From: Halogranum gelatinilyticum
Lineage (GTDB): Archaea; Halobacteriota; Halobacteria; Halobacteriales; Haloferacaceae
Assembly (NCBI RefSeq): GCF_900103715.1
Contig: NZ_FNHL01000001.1
Location: 1,159,295-1,223,294, forward strand
Reading direction: 5' to 3'
Length of the DNA: 64,000 nucleotides
The notes below the pieces were generated by a model, which was not told where the DNA came from, did not search any database, and worked only from the letters and a program-made list of their open reading frames with translations. Shown here piece after piece: positions 52,890 to 61,291 of this stretch (positions are counted from its first letter, which is position 1; the number at the start of each line of letters is the position of its first letter). Both the position numbers and the translations under genes were made by a program.

Positions 52890-52892
52890 GGT

Positions 52893-53795
52893 TCACGCGG
52901 GCCGCTCGGCGTCGGCCGTCTCGCCCGTCTCGGCGTCTGCCAACCGCCCCGAGACGTAGCCCCAGTCGCGGACGAAGCCCGCGAGCAGCGCGCCGCCGAA
53001 AAGTGCCGCGCCGACGGTCCCCGCGGCTGGCGGGACGAGCGGCGTGAGCGCGACGGCGACGAAGGCCATCTGCAGCCCCGCCAGCAGTCGCCTGCTTGCT
53101 CGCGTCGGAAGTTCGTAGACCGGCAGCCCGCGGTACTCGCGGAGCCGAATCCCGGCGACGAAGCCGTAGCGCGCCAGTCCGACCGAGAGATACCACCACG
53201 GCAGCTGTCCGGCCACGACGCCGACGAGCGGCGCGACGAGGAGACCGAGCGCGTCGAACGACAGATCCAACCGCGCGCCGAGTCGCGTCACCCGCCTGGT
53301 CCGCCGGGCGAGCGCGCCGTCGACGGCGTCCAGCGCGGCGGCCGCACCGTGGCCCAGCGCGGGCAGCCATAGCGTCCACGCCGGAAGCGTCGCCCACGCG
53401 AGCGCGAAACAGCCCGCGACCCAGGCGAGGAGGACGCCGCGGCCGACGGTGACGTGCGTCGCCGGGCCGAGCGTCGGTGCCAACTGGCCGCCGTCGGTGC
53501 CCTCTCTCTCGGCTACCGGACGGTTGTCGTCGAGCCGAGTGGCGAGGAGACCGACGACGAGGAGGAGCGTCGCGCTCGCGACGAGGGTCCACCGGACCGC
53601 ACCGGCGACGCCGACGACCCGGACGGCGAGCCAGCCCACGGCCAGCGTCGCCGCCAGCGAGACGGCTGCGAGGACGGCGGTCCGACGGCGGAGACGCTGC
53701 CGACAGATAGTGGCTCTCCGGGTCGAACGAGCCGCGTGACTCCGACGGGACGCGTCACGGCTTACCTCCGGCTTCACGGTCGGAAGACGAGCCAC
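52893..53795 (-). CDS. CDP-alcohol phosphatidyltransferase family protein
   Basis: A 300-residue membrane enzyme. The full catalytic motif D-x2-D-G-x2-A-R-x8-G-x3-D-x3-D is present: D156, D159, G160, A163, R164, G173, D177, D181. This joins an alcohol head group to a CDP-activated lipid. There are about seven helices; two N-terminal ones (40-62 and 68-85) precede a soluble acidic linker, so the protein is longer than typical (about 200). The head group may be serine, glycerol or inositol phosphate; the sequence does not decide. Confidence 0.85.
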   Translation of the reverse strand: MARLPTVKPEVSRDASRRSHAARSTRRATICRQRLRRRTAVLAAVSLAATLAVGWLAVRVVGVAGAVRWTLVASATLLLVVGLLATRLDDNRPVAEREGTDGGQLAPTLGPATHVTVGRGVLLAWVAGCFALAWATLPAWTLWLPALGHGAAAALDAVDGALARRTRRVTRLGARLDLSFDALGLLVAPLVGVVAGQLPWWYLSVGLARYGFVAGIRLREYRGLPVYELPTRASRRLLAGLQMAFVAVALTPLVPPAAGTVGAALFGGALLAGFVRDWGYVSGRLADAETGETADAERPA

Positions 53796-53865
53796 TGGAA
53801 CTTGAGTATACGGCGTCAGGAGCAGCCAAAAAGAACGGAACGAACGACAGCGCGCAGGTTACCGG

Positions 53866-54051
53866 TTACTCGTCGTCTTCGTCGCGCATCTCGTCGAGGC
53901 GGCCGATGAGGTCCTCGTTCGAGGCACCGGCCTCGAACGTCGACGACCCGTCGTGGTCGTTCTCGTGACTAGCGACGGCCTCGCTCTCGTCGATGTCGGC
54001 GCTACTCTGTTGGTTCTCCTGCTCGGATTCATCGTAGCTCCCAAAGCCCAT
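53866..54051 (-). CDS. DUF5786 family acidic mini-protein
   Basis: A 61-residue protein, MGFGSYDESEQENQQ, then Ser/Asp/Glu-rich low-complexity sequence, ending EDLIGRLDEMRDEDDE. Net charge is very negative and it is probably unfolded alone. The opening GFGSYDESEQ is conserved in haloarchaeal DUF5786 members. Function unknown; a TATA-like GTTTTACGC at 54072-54080 (minus strand) gives a leaderless start. Confidence 0.85.
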   Translation of the reverse strand: MGFGSYDESEQENQQSSADIDESEAVASHENDHDGSSTFEAGASNEDLIGRLDEMRDEDDE

Positions 54052-54120
54052 ACTACTACAAGGCCGCTTGTCGCGTAAAACTCCCGGGGTTCGCTCCAGT
54101 AGTGAGATGCGTTCACATCA

Positions 54121-54130
54121 GGTATAAGAC
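54121..54130 (+). promoter_or_regulatory. TATA box of the DUF998 gene
   Basis: GGTATAAGAC lies 23-32 nt upstream of GTG 54153. This decides the start and rejects the ATG at 54102, which would put the TATA element inside the gene. Confidence 0.6.
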
Positions 54131-54152
54131 CAACGCGCGGGTAGCACGGAAG

Positions 54153-54749
54153 GTGAGTCATCTGACAGCGGACGCCGACGAGCGGGGGCCAGCCGTCGCC
54201 CGGGCCGTCGGCTCGCTCGCTCCCGTCGTCACGCTCGGTGCCATCTTCCTCGCGATTCTCGTCTCCGACAGCTTCACCTGGGCCACCAGCGCGCTCTCGG
54301 ACCTCGGCGTCGTCAGCGAGACGGCACTCGTCTTCAACGGCGGCCTCGTCGCGGGCGGCCTGTTGGGGCTGGCGTACAGCTACGCACTGTGGCGTGCCGC
54401 AGCGGACCTCCTCGCCCGAGCGACGGCCGCCACGGTCGCGCTCGCGGTCGTCCTGATGGGACTCGTCGGCGTCTTCGTCAGCGGCCATCCGCTCCACTTC
54501 CCGGTCGCACTCGGCTTCTACCTGCTCGTCACGGTGTCGCTCGTGCTCGACGGTGCGGGCCGGTGGTCACAGTCGGTCGGAAAACTCTCTGCCGCCCTCG
54601 GCGTCGCACACCTCGCTGGCTGGGTCGTGTGGGTCGTCGGCCCGCGGTTCGGCACGGGTCTCGCCGTCCCCGAGACGGTCGGTGCGTTCGTCTTCGCGGC
54701 GTGGGTCCTGTTTCTCAGCCCCGTCGCGCTCGGCCGCGAGTTGAGCTAA
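54153..54749 (+). CDS. DUF998 family membrane protein
   Basis: A 198-residue protein with six predicted helices. The first (LAPVVTLGAIFLAILVSDSF) is followed by TWATSALSDLGVVSE, the conserved SALSDLG motif of DUF998. The family is widespread in haloarchaea and bacteria; the biochemical role is unknown. GTG 54153 (MSHLTADADER) is preferred over ATG 54102 on promoter grounds. Its stop is 3 bp from the converging K+ channel gene. Confidence 0.85.
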   Translation: MSHLTADADERGPAVARAVGSLAPVVTLGAIFLAILVSDSFTWATSALSDLGVVSETALVFNGGLVAGGLLGLAYSYALWRAAADLLARATAATVALAVVLMGLVGVFVSGHPLHFPVALGFYLLVTVSLVLDGAGRWSQSVGKLSAALGVAHLAGWVVWVVGPRFGTGLAVPETVGAFVFAAWVLFLSPVALGRELS

Positions 54750-54751
54750 TT

Positions 54752-56380
54752 CTAGTTCGCCAGCTCGTTGAACCGGTTGATGTCGGCGTCGACGCCCGCG
54801 ACGATGAGCACGTCGTCCGTCCGGACGACGAAGTCCGGGCCGATGTCGGTCAGCAGTTCGTCGCCGCGTTCGACCGCGATGACCGTGCAGTTGGTCCGGG
54901 CACGGACGTCGGCGTCGACGAGGCTCATACCCACGAGGCCGGGTGCTTCGGTCCGGACGATGTCGACCTGCGTGTCCGGCGAGATGACCTCCTCGTCGAG
55001 GATGTTCGAGGCGAGGATGCGCCCCGAGACCGTCGCCAGCGCGAGGACGTACTCCGAGCCGGCGCGGTAGAGTTTGGGCACGCTCTCGGTCTCGTTCGCG
55101 CGGGCGATGACCTCGACGTGTGGGGCGACCTGCTTGGCGACGAGCGAGGCGAAGATGGTCGTCGTGTCGGTGTCGAGTGCGAGAATGATGCTCCGCGCCT
55201 CGTCGATGCCGGCACGTTCCAGCGTCTCGCGCTCGGTCACGTCGCCGACGACGTCGACGCCTTCCTTGTCCTCCTTGTCGACGACGACGTGGGGTGCATT
55301 CTCCTGGGCGAGGGCCTCGGCGGCGGTCTCGCCCACTTCCCCGTCACCGGCGACGATGACCTTCCCCCGCCCGTGTCGCCGCGTCTCCGAGAGCGTCAAC
55401 GCCTTCAGCTCCTCCAGCTGTTCCTCGCGACCGGCGACGAGCAGGATGGTGTGCTCGTCGATGATGTCGTCCGGTGACGGCGGACTCTTGAACTCGCCGC
55501 GGAACCACGCGCCGATGATGTTCGTCCCGGTCATCTCGCCGACGCCGCTGTCGAGGACGCGCTTGCCTTCGAGCGGACTGCCGCGCTGGACGAGCAGTTC
55601 GGCGATTTCGAGATCTTCGCTGATCTCGATGGCGTCGTCGAGTGCCGACGAGACGGAGGTGGTCGCCTTTCCGGCCAGCCGTTCACCGAGTAGGCGACGC
55701 GGCGAGATGGTAGCGTCCGCGCCGGCGTAGCGGTGGTAGTCGGCGACGTTCGGGTCCTCGACGACGGTGATGACACGCACGTCGGGGGCGGCCTGTTTCG
55801 CGGAGAGGACGATACTCGCGTTGCGCTCGTCGGTGTCGTCGGCGACGAGGGTGTCGGCTTCTTGGACGTTGGCGGCGTCGAGGTCCTCGACGTCCTCGGC
55901 GTCGCCGTGGATGACCGAGTAGCCGTCCTCGTACAGCTCGCGGGCGTACTCGCGGTCGTCCTCGACGACGACGTAGGGTTTGTCGCGCGACCGGAGTTCG
56001 TCCACCAGCGTCTGCCCGCGCGGCGTGAACGTGCAGATGACGACGTGGTCTTCGAGGTCGACGCTACTCGGCGGGTCCCGCGCCAGTGCCGACTCGACGA
56101 GCGGGACGACGAACAGCGGCAGCGTCAGGAAGATGAGGAAGACGCCGGTCACCATCATCAGGATGACCATGATGAGCGACGCCGGATGGGTCCACGCCGA
56201 CGACTCCTCGCCGTAGCCGGTCGTCGTAAAGGACTGGACGGTGAACTCGAACGCCCGGAGGAAGCTGATCTCACGGCCCTCGAAGACGCCCTGTACCCAC
56301 TGGTAGGCGAGGGCGTAGATCACCACGACCGCGAACGAGAGCGCGATGTAGCCGATCGCGCGCCGTGTCGACCTCGACAT
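54752..56380 (-). CDS. Potassium channel with RCK (TrkA-N/TrkA-C) domains
   Basis: A 542-residue protein. One transmembrane helix (residues 9-29), then a pore loop with selectivity filter SFTTTGYGE, then the inner helix (IMVILMMVTGVFLIFLTLPL). Two RCK modules follow: the first TrkA-N begins DHVVICTFTPRGQTLVDELR, with TrkA-C around 265-305, and a second nucleotide-binding motif VIVAGDGEVGETAAEALAQE near 345, with its own TrkA-C to the end. It likely mediates K+ flux gated by NAD(H), ATP or cyclic di-AMP, important for salt-in osmoadaptation. Confidence 0.92.
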   Translation of the reverse strand: MSRSTRRAIGYIALSFAVVVIYALAYQWVQGVFEGREISFLRAFEFTVQSFTTTGYGEESSAWTHPASLIMVILMMVTGVFLIFLTLPLFVVPLVESALARDPPSSVDLEDHVVICTFTPRGQTLVDELRSRDKPYVVVEDDREYARELYEDGYSVIHGDAEDVEDLDAANVQEADTLVADDTDERNASIVLSAKQAAPDVRVITVVEDPNVADYHRYAGADATISPRRLLGERLAGKATTSVSSALDDAIEISEDLEIAELLVQRGSPLEGKRVLDSGVGEMTGTNIIGAWFRGEFKSPPSPDDIIDEHTILLVAGREEQLEELKALTLSETRRHGRGKVIVAGDGEVGETAAEALAQENAPHVVVDKEDKEGVDVVGDVTERETLERAGIDEARSIILALDTDTTTIFASLVAKQVAPHVEVIARANETESVPKLYRAGSEYVLALATVSGRILASNILDEEVISPDTQVDIVRTEAPGLVGMSLVDADVRARTNCTVIAVERGDELLTDIGPDFVVRTDDVLIVAGVDADINRFNELAN

Positions 56381-56436
56381 TCACGTCTCCCTGCGGACGG
56401 ACAGGAATTAAAGCCCGCCGTCACGTCTCCGGCTTC

Positions 56437-56811
56437 GTGAACTCCCGACACCGCGACGGCCTGCTCGCGCTCGTCGTCGGTGGCGGACTCCTCGCGGTCG
56501 CCTCGGCGACTGGGCTTCGCGCCGCCGACCTCCTCCGGCCGACCGCCCTCGCATTCGGCTGTGCGGGCGCGCTCGGGCTCGAACTGCTCATGGCCCGCTT
56601 CCCCGAGCGGAGCATCGCACTGTGGGAGCGTCGCTCGGTCCGTGTCGGCTCCGCACTGCTCGTCGTCGGCGGCGGTGGACTGCTCGCGACGACGGCCGGG
56701 GGCTGGGCCGTCGCCGCGCTCTGCGGCGGACTGGCGACCTACTTCGTCCTGCTCGCGCTCGTCCTGTCGGGCGTCGTCCCCGGCCCGGAGACGTGGTTTC
56801 GAGAAGAGTGA
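56437..56811 (+). CDS. Small membrane protein, unknown
   Basis: A 124-residue protein with about four helices (9-26, 33-51, 71-90, 95-113) and an ER-rich loop (ARFPERSIALWERRSVR). GTG 56437 (MNSRHRDGLLAL) is used because the frame's upstream ATG at 56365 overlaps the K+ channel gene. It lies in the spacer between the channel gene and coxC and is transcribed toward coxC. Not recognised. Confidence 0.6.
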   Translation: MNSRHRDGLLALVVGGGLLAVASATGLRAADLLRPTALAFGCAGALGLELLMARFPERSIALWERRSVRVGSALLVVGGGGLLATTAGGWAVAALCGGLATYFVLLALVLSGVVPGPETWFREE

Positions 56812-56863
56812 GCGACGACGCTGTCGCTCCGGGTGGAGCGTCTCGAAAGAAGGGGGACGGCGA

Positions 56864-57733
56864 TTATGCGACCGAGCCGCCGATCTCCGCGCCGAAGTAG
56901 AGCACGACGACGAGGAAGACCCAGACGACGTCGACGAAGTGCCAGTACATCGAGGCCGTGGTGACCGCCACGTGCCGCTCCGAGGAGAACTGTCCGCGGA
57001 GCGCGCGGACGAAGACGATGCCGAGCAGGACGGCACCGAGCGTGACGTGGAGACCGTGAAGTCCCGTCAGCCCGAAGAAGGCCGACGCGAAGATGCCGTT
57101 CGTGAAGGTGAACCCTTCCTCAACGATGAACTCGTAGTACTCCAGGATCTGCCCGCCGATGAAGACCGCACCGAGCGCGAGCGTCAGGAGCATCCCGAGG
57201 ATGAAGCTGCGGCGGTTCTCACGGCGCAGGGAGAGTTCCGCCCAGTGGAGCGTGAAGCTCGATGCGACCAGCAGGGCGGTGTTGGCGAGGACGAGCGAGG
57301 TCGTCAGCCCGAACTCGGGCATCCCGACCGGCGGCCACTGGCCTGCGCGGATGTAGAAGTAGTAGCCGAACAGCGCGCCGAAGGTCCCCAGCTCGGAGCC
57401 GAGGAAGGCGATCATCCCCCACCGGAGCCCGGAACCGTGGTCCGAACTCGCACCGCGCGACCAGTATTTCGCGACGAACGCGTGGTACAGCCAGCCGTAG
57501 AGGCCGACGAGGAACAGGCCGACGCTCCCGATGCCGACGACGACGCCGGGCGTCGTGCTGAGAAGCGGGTCGTCGCCGATGGCGACGATGTACAGCGCGG
57601 CCGCGATGTAGATGCCTGCGCCACCCACTGCGGTGACGAACGGCCACCAACTGGCTTCGCCGAAGCCCCTGGGCCAGTCCTCCACTGCCGGGAGGTGGTG
57701 TCCGTGGTCGTCGTGTGAATCTTCGGTACTCAT
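56864..57733 (-). CDS. Heme-copper oxidase subunit III
   Basis: A 289-residue subunit with seven helices. After a His-rich N-terminus (SHDDHGHH), PRGFGEASWWPF and FLGSELGTFGALFGYYFYIR (with the conserved Glu in helix III), then LHGLHVTLGAVLLGIVFVR and YWHFVDVVWVFLVVVLYFG, are typical of subunit III. It belongs to a cytochrome c or quinol oxidase; subunits I and II are not in the window. ATG 57733 fits a TATA element on the minus strand (57755-57765). It is divergent from the P19-like lipoprotein gene. Confidence 0.93.
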   Translation of the reverse strand: MSTEDSHDDHGHHLPAVEDWPRGFGEASWWPFVTAVGGAGIYIAAALYIVAIGDDPLLSTTPGVVVGIGSVGLFLVGLYGWLYHAFVAKYWSRGASSDHGSGLRWGMIAFLGSELGTFGALFGYYFYIRAGQWPPVGMPEFGLTTSLVLANTALLVASSFTLHWAELSLRRENRRSFILGMLLTLALGAVFIGGQILEYYEFIVEEGFTFTNGIFASAFFGLTGLHGLHVTLGAVLLGIVFVRALRGQFSSERHVAVTTASMYWHFVDVVWVFLVVVLYFGAEIGGSVA

Positions 57734-57754
57734 ACGCGTGGCTTCCGCTTGGAC

Positions 57755-57765
57755 TACTAAAAATC
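57755..57765 (-). promoter_or_regulatory. TATA box of the oxidase subunit III gene
   Basis: GATTTTTAGTA on the minus strand lies 22-32 nt upstream of the ATG at 57733. Confidence 0.55.
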
Positions 57766-57807
57766 CTCCCAACCGCGTCGCACGTGACGCCCCGTCGTAT
57801 CCGACCC

Positions 57808-57817
57808 CATTTAATAC
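57808..57817 (+). promoter_or_regulatory. TATA-like element far upstream of the P19-like gene
   Basis: CATTTAATAC lies 183-192 nt upstream of the ATG at 58000. It would give a leader of about 160 nt, unusual here, or drive a small RNA. A weaker element GTAACCTTAC at 57961-57970 has leaderless spacing. No gene was seen in 57766-57999. Confidence 0.4.
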
Positions 57818-57999
57818 GGATCCGGCTTGCTCGCTTCTCCGACCCCGTGGTGTGGTTCACTTCGCATATCCGGCCGTCGTTCCGCAAGCTACTCCTAACG
57901 CACACCCCGAGTTCGGATACGAATCGGCGGCCGTGTCAAAAGAGACAATATCGTCCTCCCGTAACCTTACTCGTTGACTCGGCACGCTCTCATCACCCT

Positions 58000-59076
58000 A
58001 TGACACTCCCGAACTCGACCTCACGTCGGTCGGTCCTTGGCGCGCTGGCCGCCGGAACCGTCGGCTCGCTCGCAGGCTGTCTCGGCGGGTTCGAGACGCA
58101 GTCCGCCTGGCGCGACCCGCCGCTCGTCGCGGACCGCCCCGACGCCGTCTATCTCCCGGCGATCACCGAGGGTATGAAGCTGTACGGACGCACGACTGCG
58201 GGCCCGTACGGCGTCGTCCTCAGCTACTCCTATCCGCACCGCTTCTGGACGGTCGCCGGAACCGAACGTACGAAGACGCCCGTCGGAAGCGACGACTCGA
58301 TTCATCTGATGGTCTCGCTGTGGGACGCGGAGACGGGGACCGTCCTCCCGGTCGACGCGGGCGTAGAGATCGAGATTACGCAGGACGGTCGACTCGTCTC
58401 CCAAGAAGTCGCCTACCCGATGCTCTCCCAGCAGATGGGCTTTCACTACGGCGCGAACTACGCGTTCGACGGCGAGGGCGACTACACCGCGACGGTCCGC
58501 GTCGGCGGCGTCAGCTTGCGGCGGACCGGCTCGTTTGCGGGTCGCTTCGAGGACGTCGAGACGGTCGCGTTCGACTTCACGTTCGACACCGACGACCTCT
58601 ACGACGTCGACATCACCCGCCTCGGCGACCGCGGCGGCACCAGAGACGCGGTCGAGCCGATGGACATGGGCTTCCCGGTCGGCCGCGTCCCCGCGGTCGA
58701 CGACCTCCCCGGTCGCCTCCTCGGCTCCGGTACCACCGGCGACGCCGTCTTCCACGCGTTCGTCGTCGACGACGGGAGTCGCTTCGGCGTCGACGGCTCG
58801 TATCTCTCTATCACCGCCCGAACGCCGTACAACGGCGTCGTCGTCCCGATGATGGGGCTGCGCGCGACGGTGACCCGAGACGGTGAGACCGTTTTCGACG
58901 GGACGCTGGACCGAACGCTCGACCCGACGGTCGGCTACCACTACGGAGCCGCCGCGGCCGTTGAGCCCGGCGACACGGTCGAGTTGACCGTCGAGGTGCC
59001 GCCGCAGGTGGCCCGCCACGACGGCTACGAGACCGCCTTCTTCGAGATGCCACCGACGACGCTCACTCGTTCGTAA
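58000..59076 (+). CDS. Tat lipoprotein with P19/Tp34-like iron-transport domains (DUF7350-like)
   Basis: A 358-residue exported protein. The twin-arginine signal is SRRSVLGALAAGTVGSLAGC with lipobox Cys27. Two repeated blocks carry a His-Tyr-Gly motif: PMLSQQMGFHYGANYAFDGE (H149, in residues 140-159) and DPTVGYHYGAAAAVEPGD (H314). In P19 and Tp34, the HYG motif contributes metal ligands, and the strand order before it is similar. The likely role is binding Fe or Cu on the outer cell surface. Neighbours include a thioredoxin-like lipoprotein, a ferredoxin and two polytopic proteins. The next gene begins 3 nt after its stop. Confidence 0.8.
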   Translation: MTLPNSTSRRSVLGALAAGTVGSLAGCLGGFETQSAWRDPPLVADRPDAVYLPAITEGMKLYGRTTAGPYGVVLSYSYPHRFWTVAGTERTKTPVGSDDSIHLMVSLWDAETGTVLPVDAGVEIEITQDGRLVSQEVAYPMLSQQMGFHYGANYAFDGEGDYTATVRVGGVSLRRTGSFAGRFEDVETVAFDFTFDTDDLYDVDITRLGDRGGTRDAVEPMDMGFPVGRVPAVDDLPGRLLGSGTTGDAVFHAFVVDDGSRFGVDGSYLSITARTPYNGVVVPMMGLRATVTRDGETVFDGTLDRTLDPTVGYHYGAAAAVEPGDTVELTVEVPPQVARHDGYETAFFEMPPTTLTRS

Positions 59077-59079
59077 CCC

Positions 59080-59364
59080 ATGACTACGACACACACCACA
59101 CCGACGGCGGAGACGGCGACGGACGGGACCGACGCGCCGCACATCTGCGAGACGTGCGGAGGGGCCTATCCGACGGCGACGCTCCTGATTCACCACCGCG
59201 GGGTCCGCCATCCGAACGACCTCGACGAGGCGGAACTGGAACGGTACCGTGACGCGTACGCCGAGGAGGAGGCGACCCTCCGACGCTTCCGCATCATCGC
59301 ACTCGGAGGACTCGTCCTCCTGTACTTCAGCTTCCTCTTCATGTATGCCAGCTTCGCAGTCTAA
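59080..59364 (+). CDS. C2H2 zinc-finger protein with a C-terminal transmembrane helix (DUF7410-like)
   Basis: A 94-residue protein. ICETCGGAYPTATLLIHHRG contains C23, C26 and H38/H39, with H44 shortly after: C-x2-C-x11/12-H-x4/5-H, a C2H2-type zinc finger. A charged helix follows (LERYRDAYAEEEATLRRFR), then one transmembrane helix (IALGGLVLLYFSFLFMY). It begins 3 nt after the P19-like gene and overlaps the start of the polytopic protein gene (59345), so all three are in one operon. A finger on a membrane anchor suggests metal sensing or handling. Confidence 0.75.
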   Translation: MTTTHTTPTAETATDGTDAPHICETCGGAYPTATLLIHHRGVRHPNDLDEAELERYRDAYAEEEATLRRFRIIALGGLVLLYFSFLFMYASFAV

Positions 59365-60814
59365 GTCCCCGGACGGGACGGACGGGACCCCAACCCAGCC
59401 GCGAGAGACGTCTCTCTCGTGGCCTGCTCGGCTCACCGGCTTGACCGGCCGCCTCGCCGCCCTCGCGCTCGCGACGGTCGCGTTCGTCGGGACGGTCGCC
59501 GCGAGCAACGCCGCCGTCGGCCTCAGTGGGGCGTCCAGCCAGTCGCTTTCGGTCCCGCGGTGGCTCTACGTCGCGACCGGCGGTGCCGTCATCGGTGCCT
59601 CCGCACTGCTCGCGAGCTTCGTGACCGACCGCCGGTTTATCGCTTCGATTCACAGCTGGCGGCGCGCGCTCACCGACGGCCGGAGTCTCAGACGCGGTGC
59701 TCGCGTCGTGTTGGCACTCGCGGGCGTCGTGCTCCTGCCGCTCGCGGTCTACCGCGGTTTCACCGGGCCGCAGGTTCCGACGGTCAACTTCGCGCTCGTG
59801 CTCGTCTTCGCCGGGATGCGTGCGGGCTTCACGATGGTGACCTACCTGTTCGGCAACGCGTGGCCGCTGTTGAACCCCTGGCGGACGGTCGCCGAACGGC
59901 TCCCGAACGGCTTCGTCGCGTATCCCGACCGGCTGGGTCGGTGGCCCGCCGTCGCCGGACTGCTCGCGCTCGTCTGGGTCGAGACGACGACCGGGGTCAC
60001 GTCGGTCCCGGCGACGCTCGCGACCGCGCTCGTCGGTTACTCCGCCGTCACGGTCGTCGGTGCGGTCCTCGTCGGTCCCGACACGTGGTTCGAGCGCGTC
60101 GACCCCGTCTCGGTCTTCTTCGCCTTCTACGGCCGAGTCGCCCCCTTCACGTGGACCGAGGACGGTCTCGACCTCCGGCTGCCGGGGATGGGACTCGTCG
60201 AGGACCGCTTCGTCGATGGGCTGGACGACGTCGCGTTCGTCGTCGCGCTCGTCTGGGAGCTGACGTTCAGCGGCTTCGTGACGACGACGGCTGGTGTCTC
60301 TACCGTCGAAGCCCTCGCCGGCCTCGGTCTCCCGCCGCTTTCGGTCTATCTCGGACTCTATCTCGGCGGCTTCGCCGCCTTCGTCGGGCTGTACGTCCTC
60401 GCCGCCAAGCTGGCGGCCGACTATCTGGAGACGTATCGCACCACCCGAGAACTCGCGGTCCGGTTCGCACCGCCACTGCTCGCCATCGCCGCGGGCTACC
60501 ATCTCGCCCATTACTTCGCGTTCTTCGTCTCGCTGTCGCCGTCGCTCGTGGCCGTCCTCGGCTCGCCGTTCAGCCCGCCGCCGAACCCCCTCGTGCTTTC
60601 GCTTCCGGCATGGTTCGGCAGTCTCACCATCCTCTTCGTCCTGGCCGGACATCTGCTCGCCATCTGGGTGGCGCACTCGACGGCCTACGAGCTGTTCCCC
60701 AGCCGGGTTCAGGCGATCCGCAGCCAGTACTCGTTTGTCGTCGTGATGATGCTCTACACCGCGTTGAGTCTGTGGCTCATCTCGCTGCCGACGACGCCGC
60801 CAGCGTTCCTCTGA
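59345..60814 (+). CDS. Polytopic membrane protein, paralogue of the protein at 62020
   Basis: A 489-residue protein with about 12 helices and an N-terminal hydrophilic segment of about 25. It shares with the 62020 protein a run of blocks: LLNPWRTVAERL, WPAVAGLLALVWVE, GPDTWFERVDPVSVFFAFYG, VAFVVALVWELTFSGFV, and GYHLAHYFAFF, then LAGHLLAIWVAHSTAYELF and MLYTALSLWLISLP. Shared intramembrane histidines occur in LAHY and in GHLLAIWVAH. I know the family only as haloarchaeal hypothetical proteins. ATG 59345 overlaps the preceding gene's end by 20 nt. Confidence 0.75.
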   Translation: MPASQSKSPDGTDGTPTQPRETSLSWPARLTGLTGRLAALALATVAFVGTVAASNAAVGLSGASSQSLSVPRWLYVATGGAVIGASALLASFVTDRRFIASIHSWRRALTDGRSLRRGARVVLALAGVVLLPLAVYRGFTGPQVPTVNFALVLVFAGMRAGFTMVTYLFGNAWPLLNPWRTVAERLPNGFVAYPDRLGRWPAVAGLLALVWVETTTGVTSVPATLATALVGYSAVTVVGAVLVGPDTWFERVDPVSVFFAFYGRVAPFTWTEDGLDLRLPGMGLVEDRFVDGLDDVAFVVALVWELTFSGFVTTTAGVSTVEALAGLGLPPLSVYLGLYLGGFAAFVGLYVLAAKLAADYLETYRTTRELAVRFAPPLLAIAAGYHLAHYFAFFVSLSPSLVAVLGSPFSPPPNPLVLSLPAWFGSLTILFVLAGHLLAIWVAHSTAYELFPSRVQAIRSQYSFVVVMMLYTALSLWLISLPTTPPAFL

Positions 60815-60817
60815 CTC

Positions 60818-60841
60818 GGGGTGACGGTGAACGCCGTCCCC
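60818..60841. terminator. Hairpin between convergent genes
   Basis: GGGG (60818-60821) and CCCC (60838-60841) flank an inner ACGG/CCGT stem with a two-base bulge, in the 40-nt gap between the converging stops of the 59345 and 60854 genes. It may act as a terminator in both directions. Confidence 0.4.
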
Positions 60842-60853
60842 TCTCTGTCGAGG

Positions 60854-61192
60854 TCACTCGTCGACTTTGTGGCCCCAAAAACCCGGATACTTCTCGACGA
60901 TGACGTCGCCGTAGACACGCGTCTGACAGGCGAGTCGGAGACCGTCCTCGGGGGAATGCGGCGGGAACGACAGCCGCGCACACTCTCGAAGGGTCGGCTC
61001 GCTCACGGGCGGGCCGCCGTCGCCGCGTGCCGTGATGGCGACAGCACAGGTGCCACACGACCCCAGCCCGCGACAGTTGAGCGTCTCGGCGCGGCCGTTG
61101 TACGGCGAGTGGCCCGCAGCTCGGAGGACGTCTCGGAGGATCGCCCCTTCCGCACAGTCGATTCTCGCTCCCTCGAACGCGACAGTCGGCAT
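60854..61192 (-). CDS. [2Fe-2S] ferredoxin
   Basis: A 112-residue plant-type ferredoxin. Ligands: CRGLGSCGTC (Cys-x5-Cys-x2-Cys) and a fourth in LRLACQTRVYGDV. The extension EKYPGFWGHKVDE ends it. It is smaller and less acidic than the main halobacterial ferredoxin, and lacks its N-terminal insertion. Likely a specialised electron carrier. ATG 61192 is used; ATG 61198 two codons upstream is possible. It lies among the metal/redox genes at 58-63 kb but on the opposite strand. Confidence 0.88.
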   Translation of the reverse strand: MPTVAFEGARIDCAEGAILRDVLRAAGHSPYNGRAETLNCRGLGSCGTCAVAITARGDGGPPVSEPTLRECARLSFPPHSPEDGLRLACQTRVYGDVIVEKYPGFWGHKVDE

Positions 61193-61260
61193 GGTCACCG
61201 TTGGAACGGCAGACGCAAATCCCTACGGATGACAGTCGTTACCAGCCTCCTTTCACGGGG

Positions 61261-61270
61261 GTTAAATACT
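61261..61270 (+). promoter_or_regulatory. TATA box of the DsbA-like lipoprotein gene
   Basis: GTTAAATACT lies 22-31 nt upstream of the ATG at 61292, with leaderless spacing. Confidence 0.65.
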
Positions 61271-61291
61271 GCCAAAACCCACAGATAACCT

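Noticed and set aside
57847-57999. N-terminal extension of the P19-like lipoprotein from a GTG at 57847
   Set aside because: It would put about 50 basic residues before the twin-arginine signal, which starts properly at the ATG at 58000.
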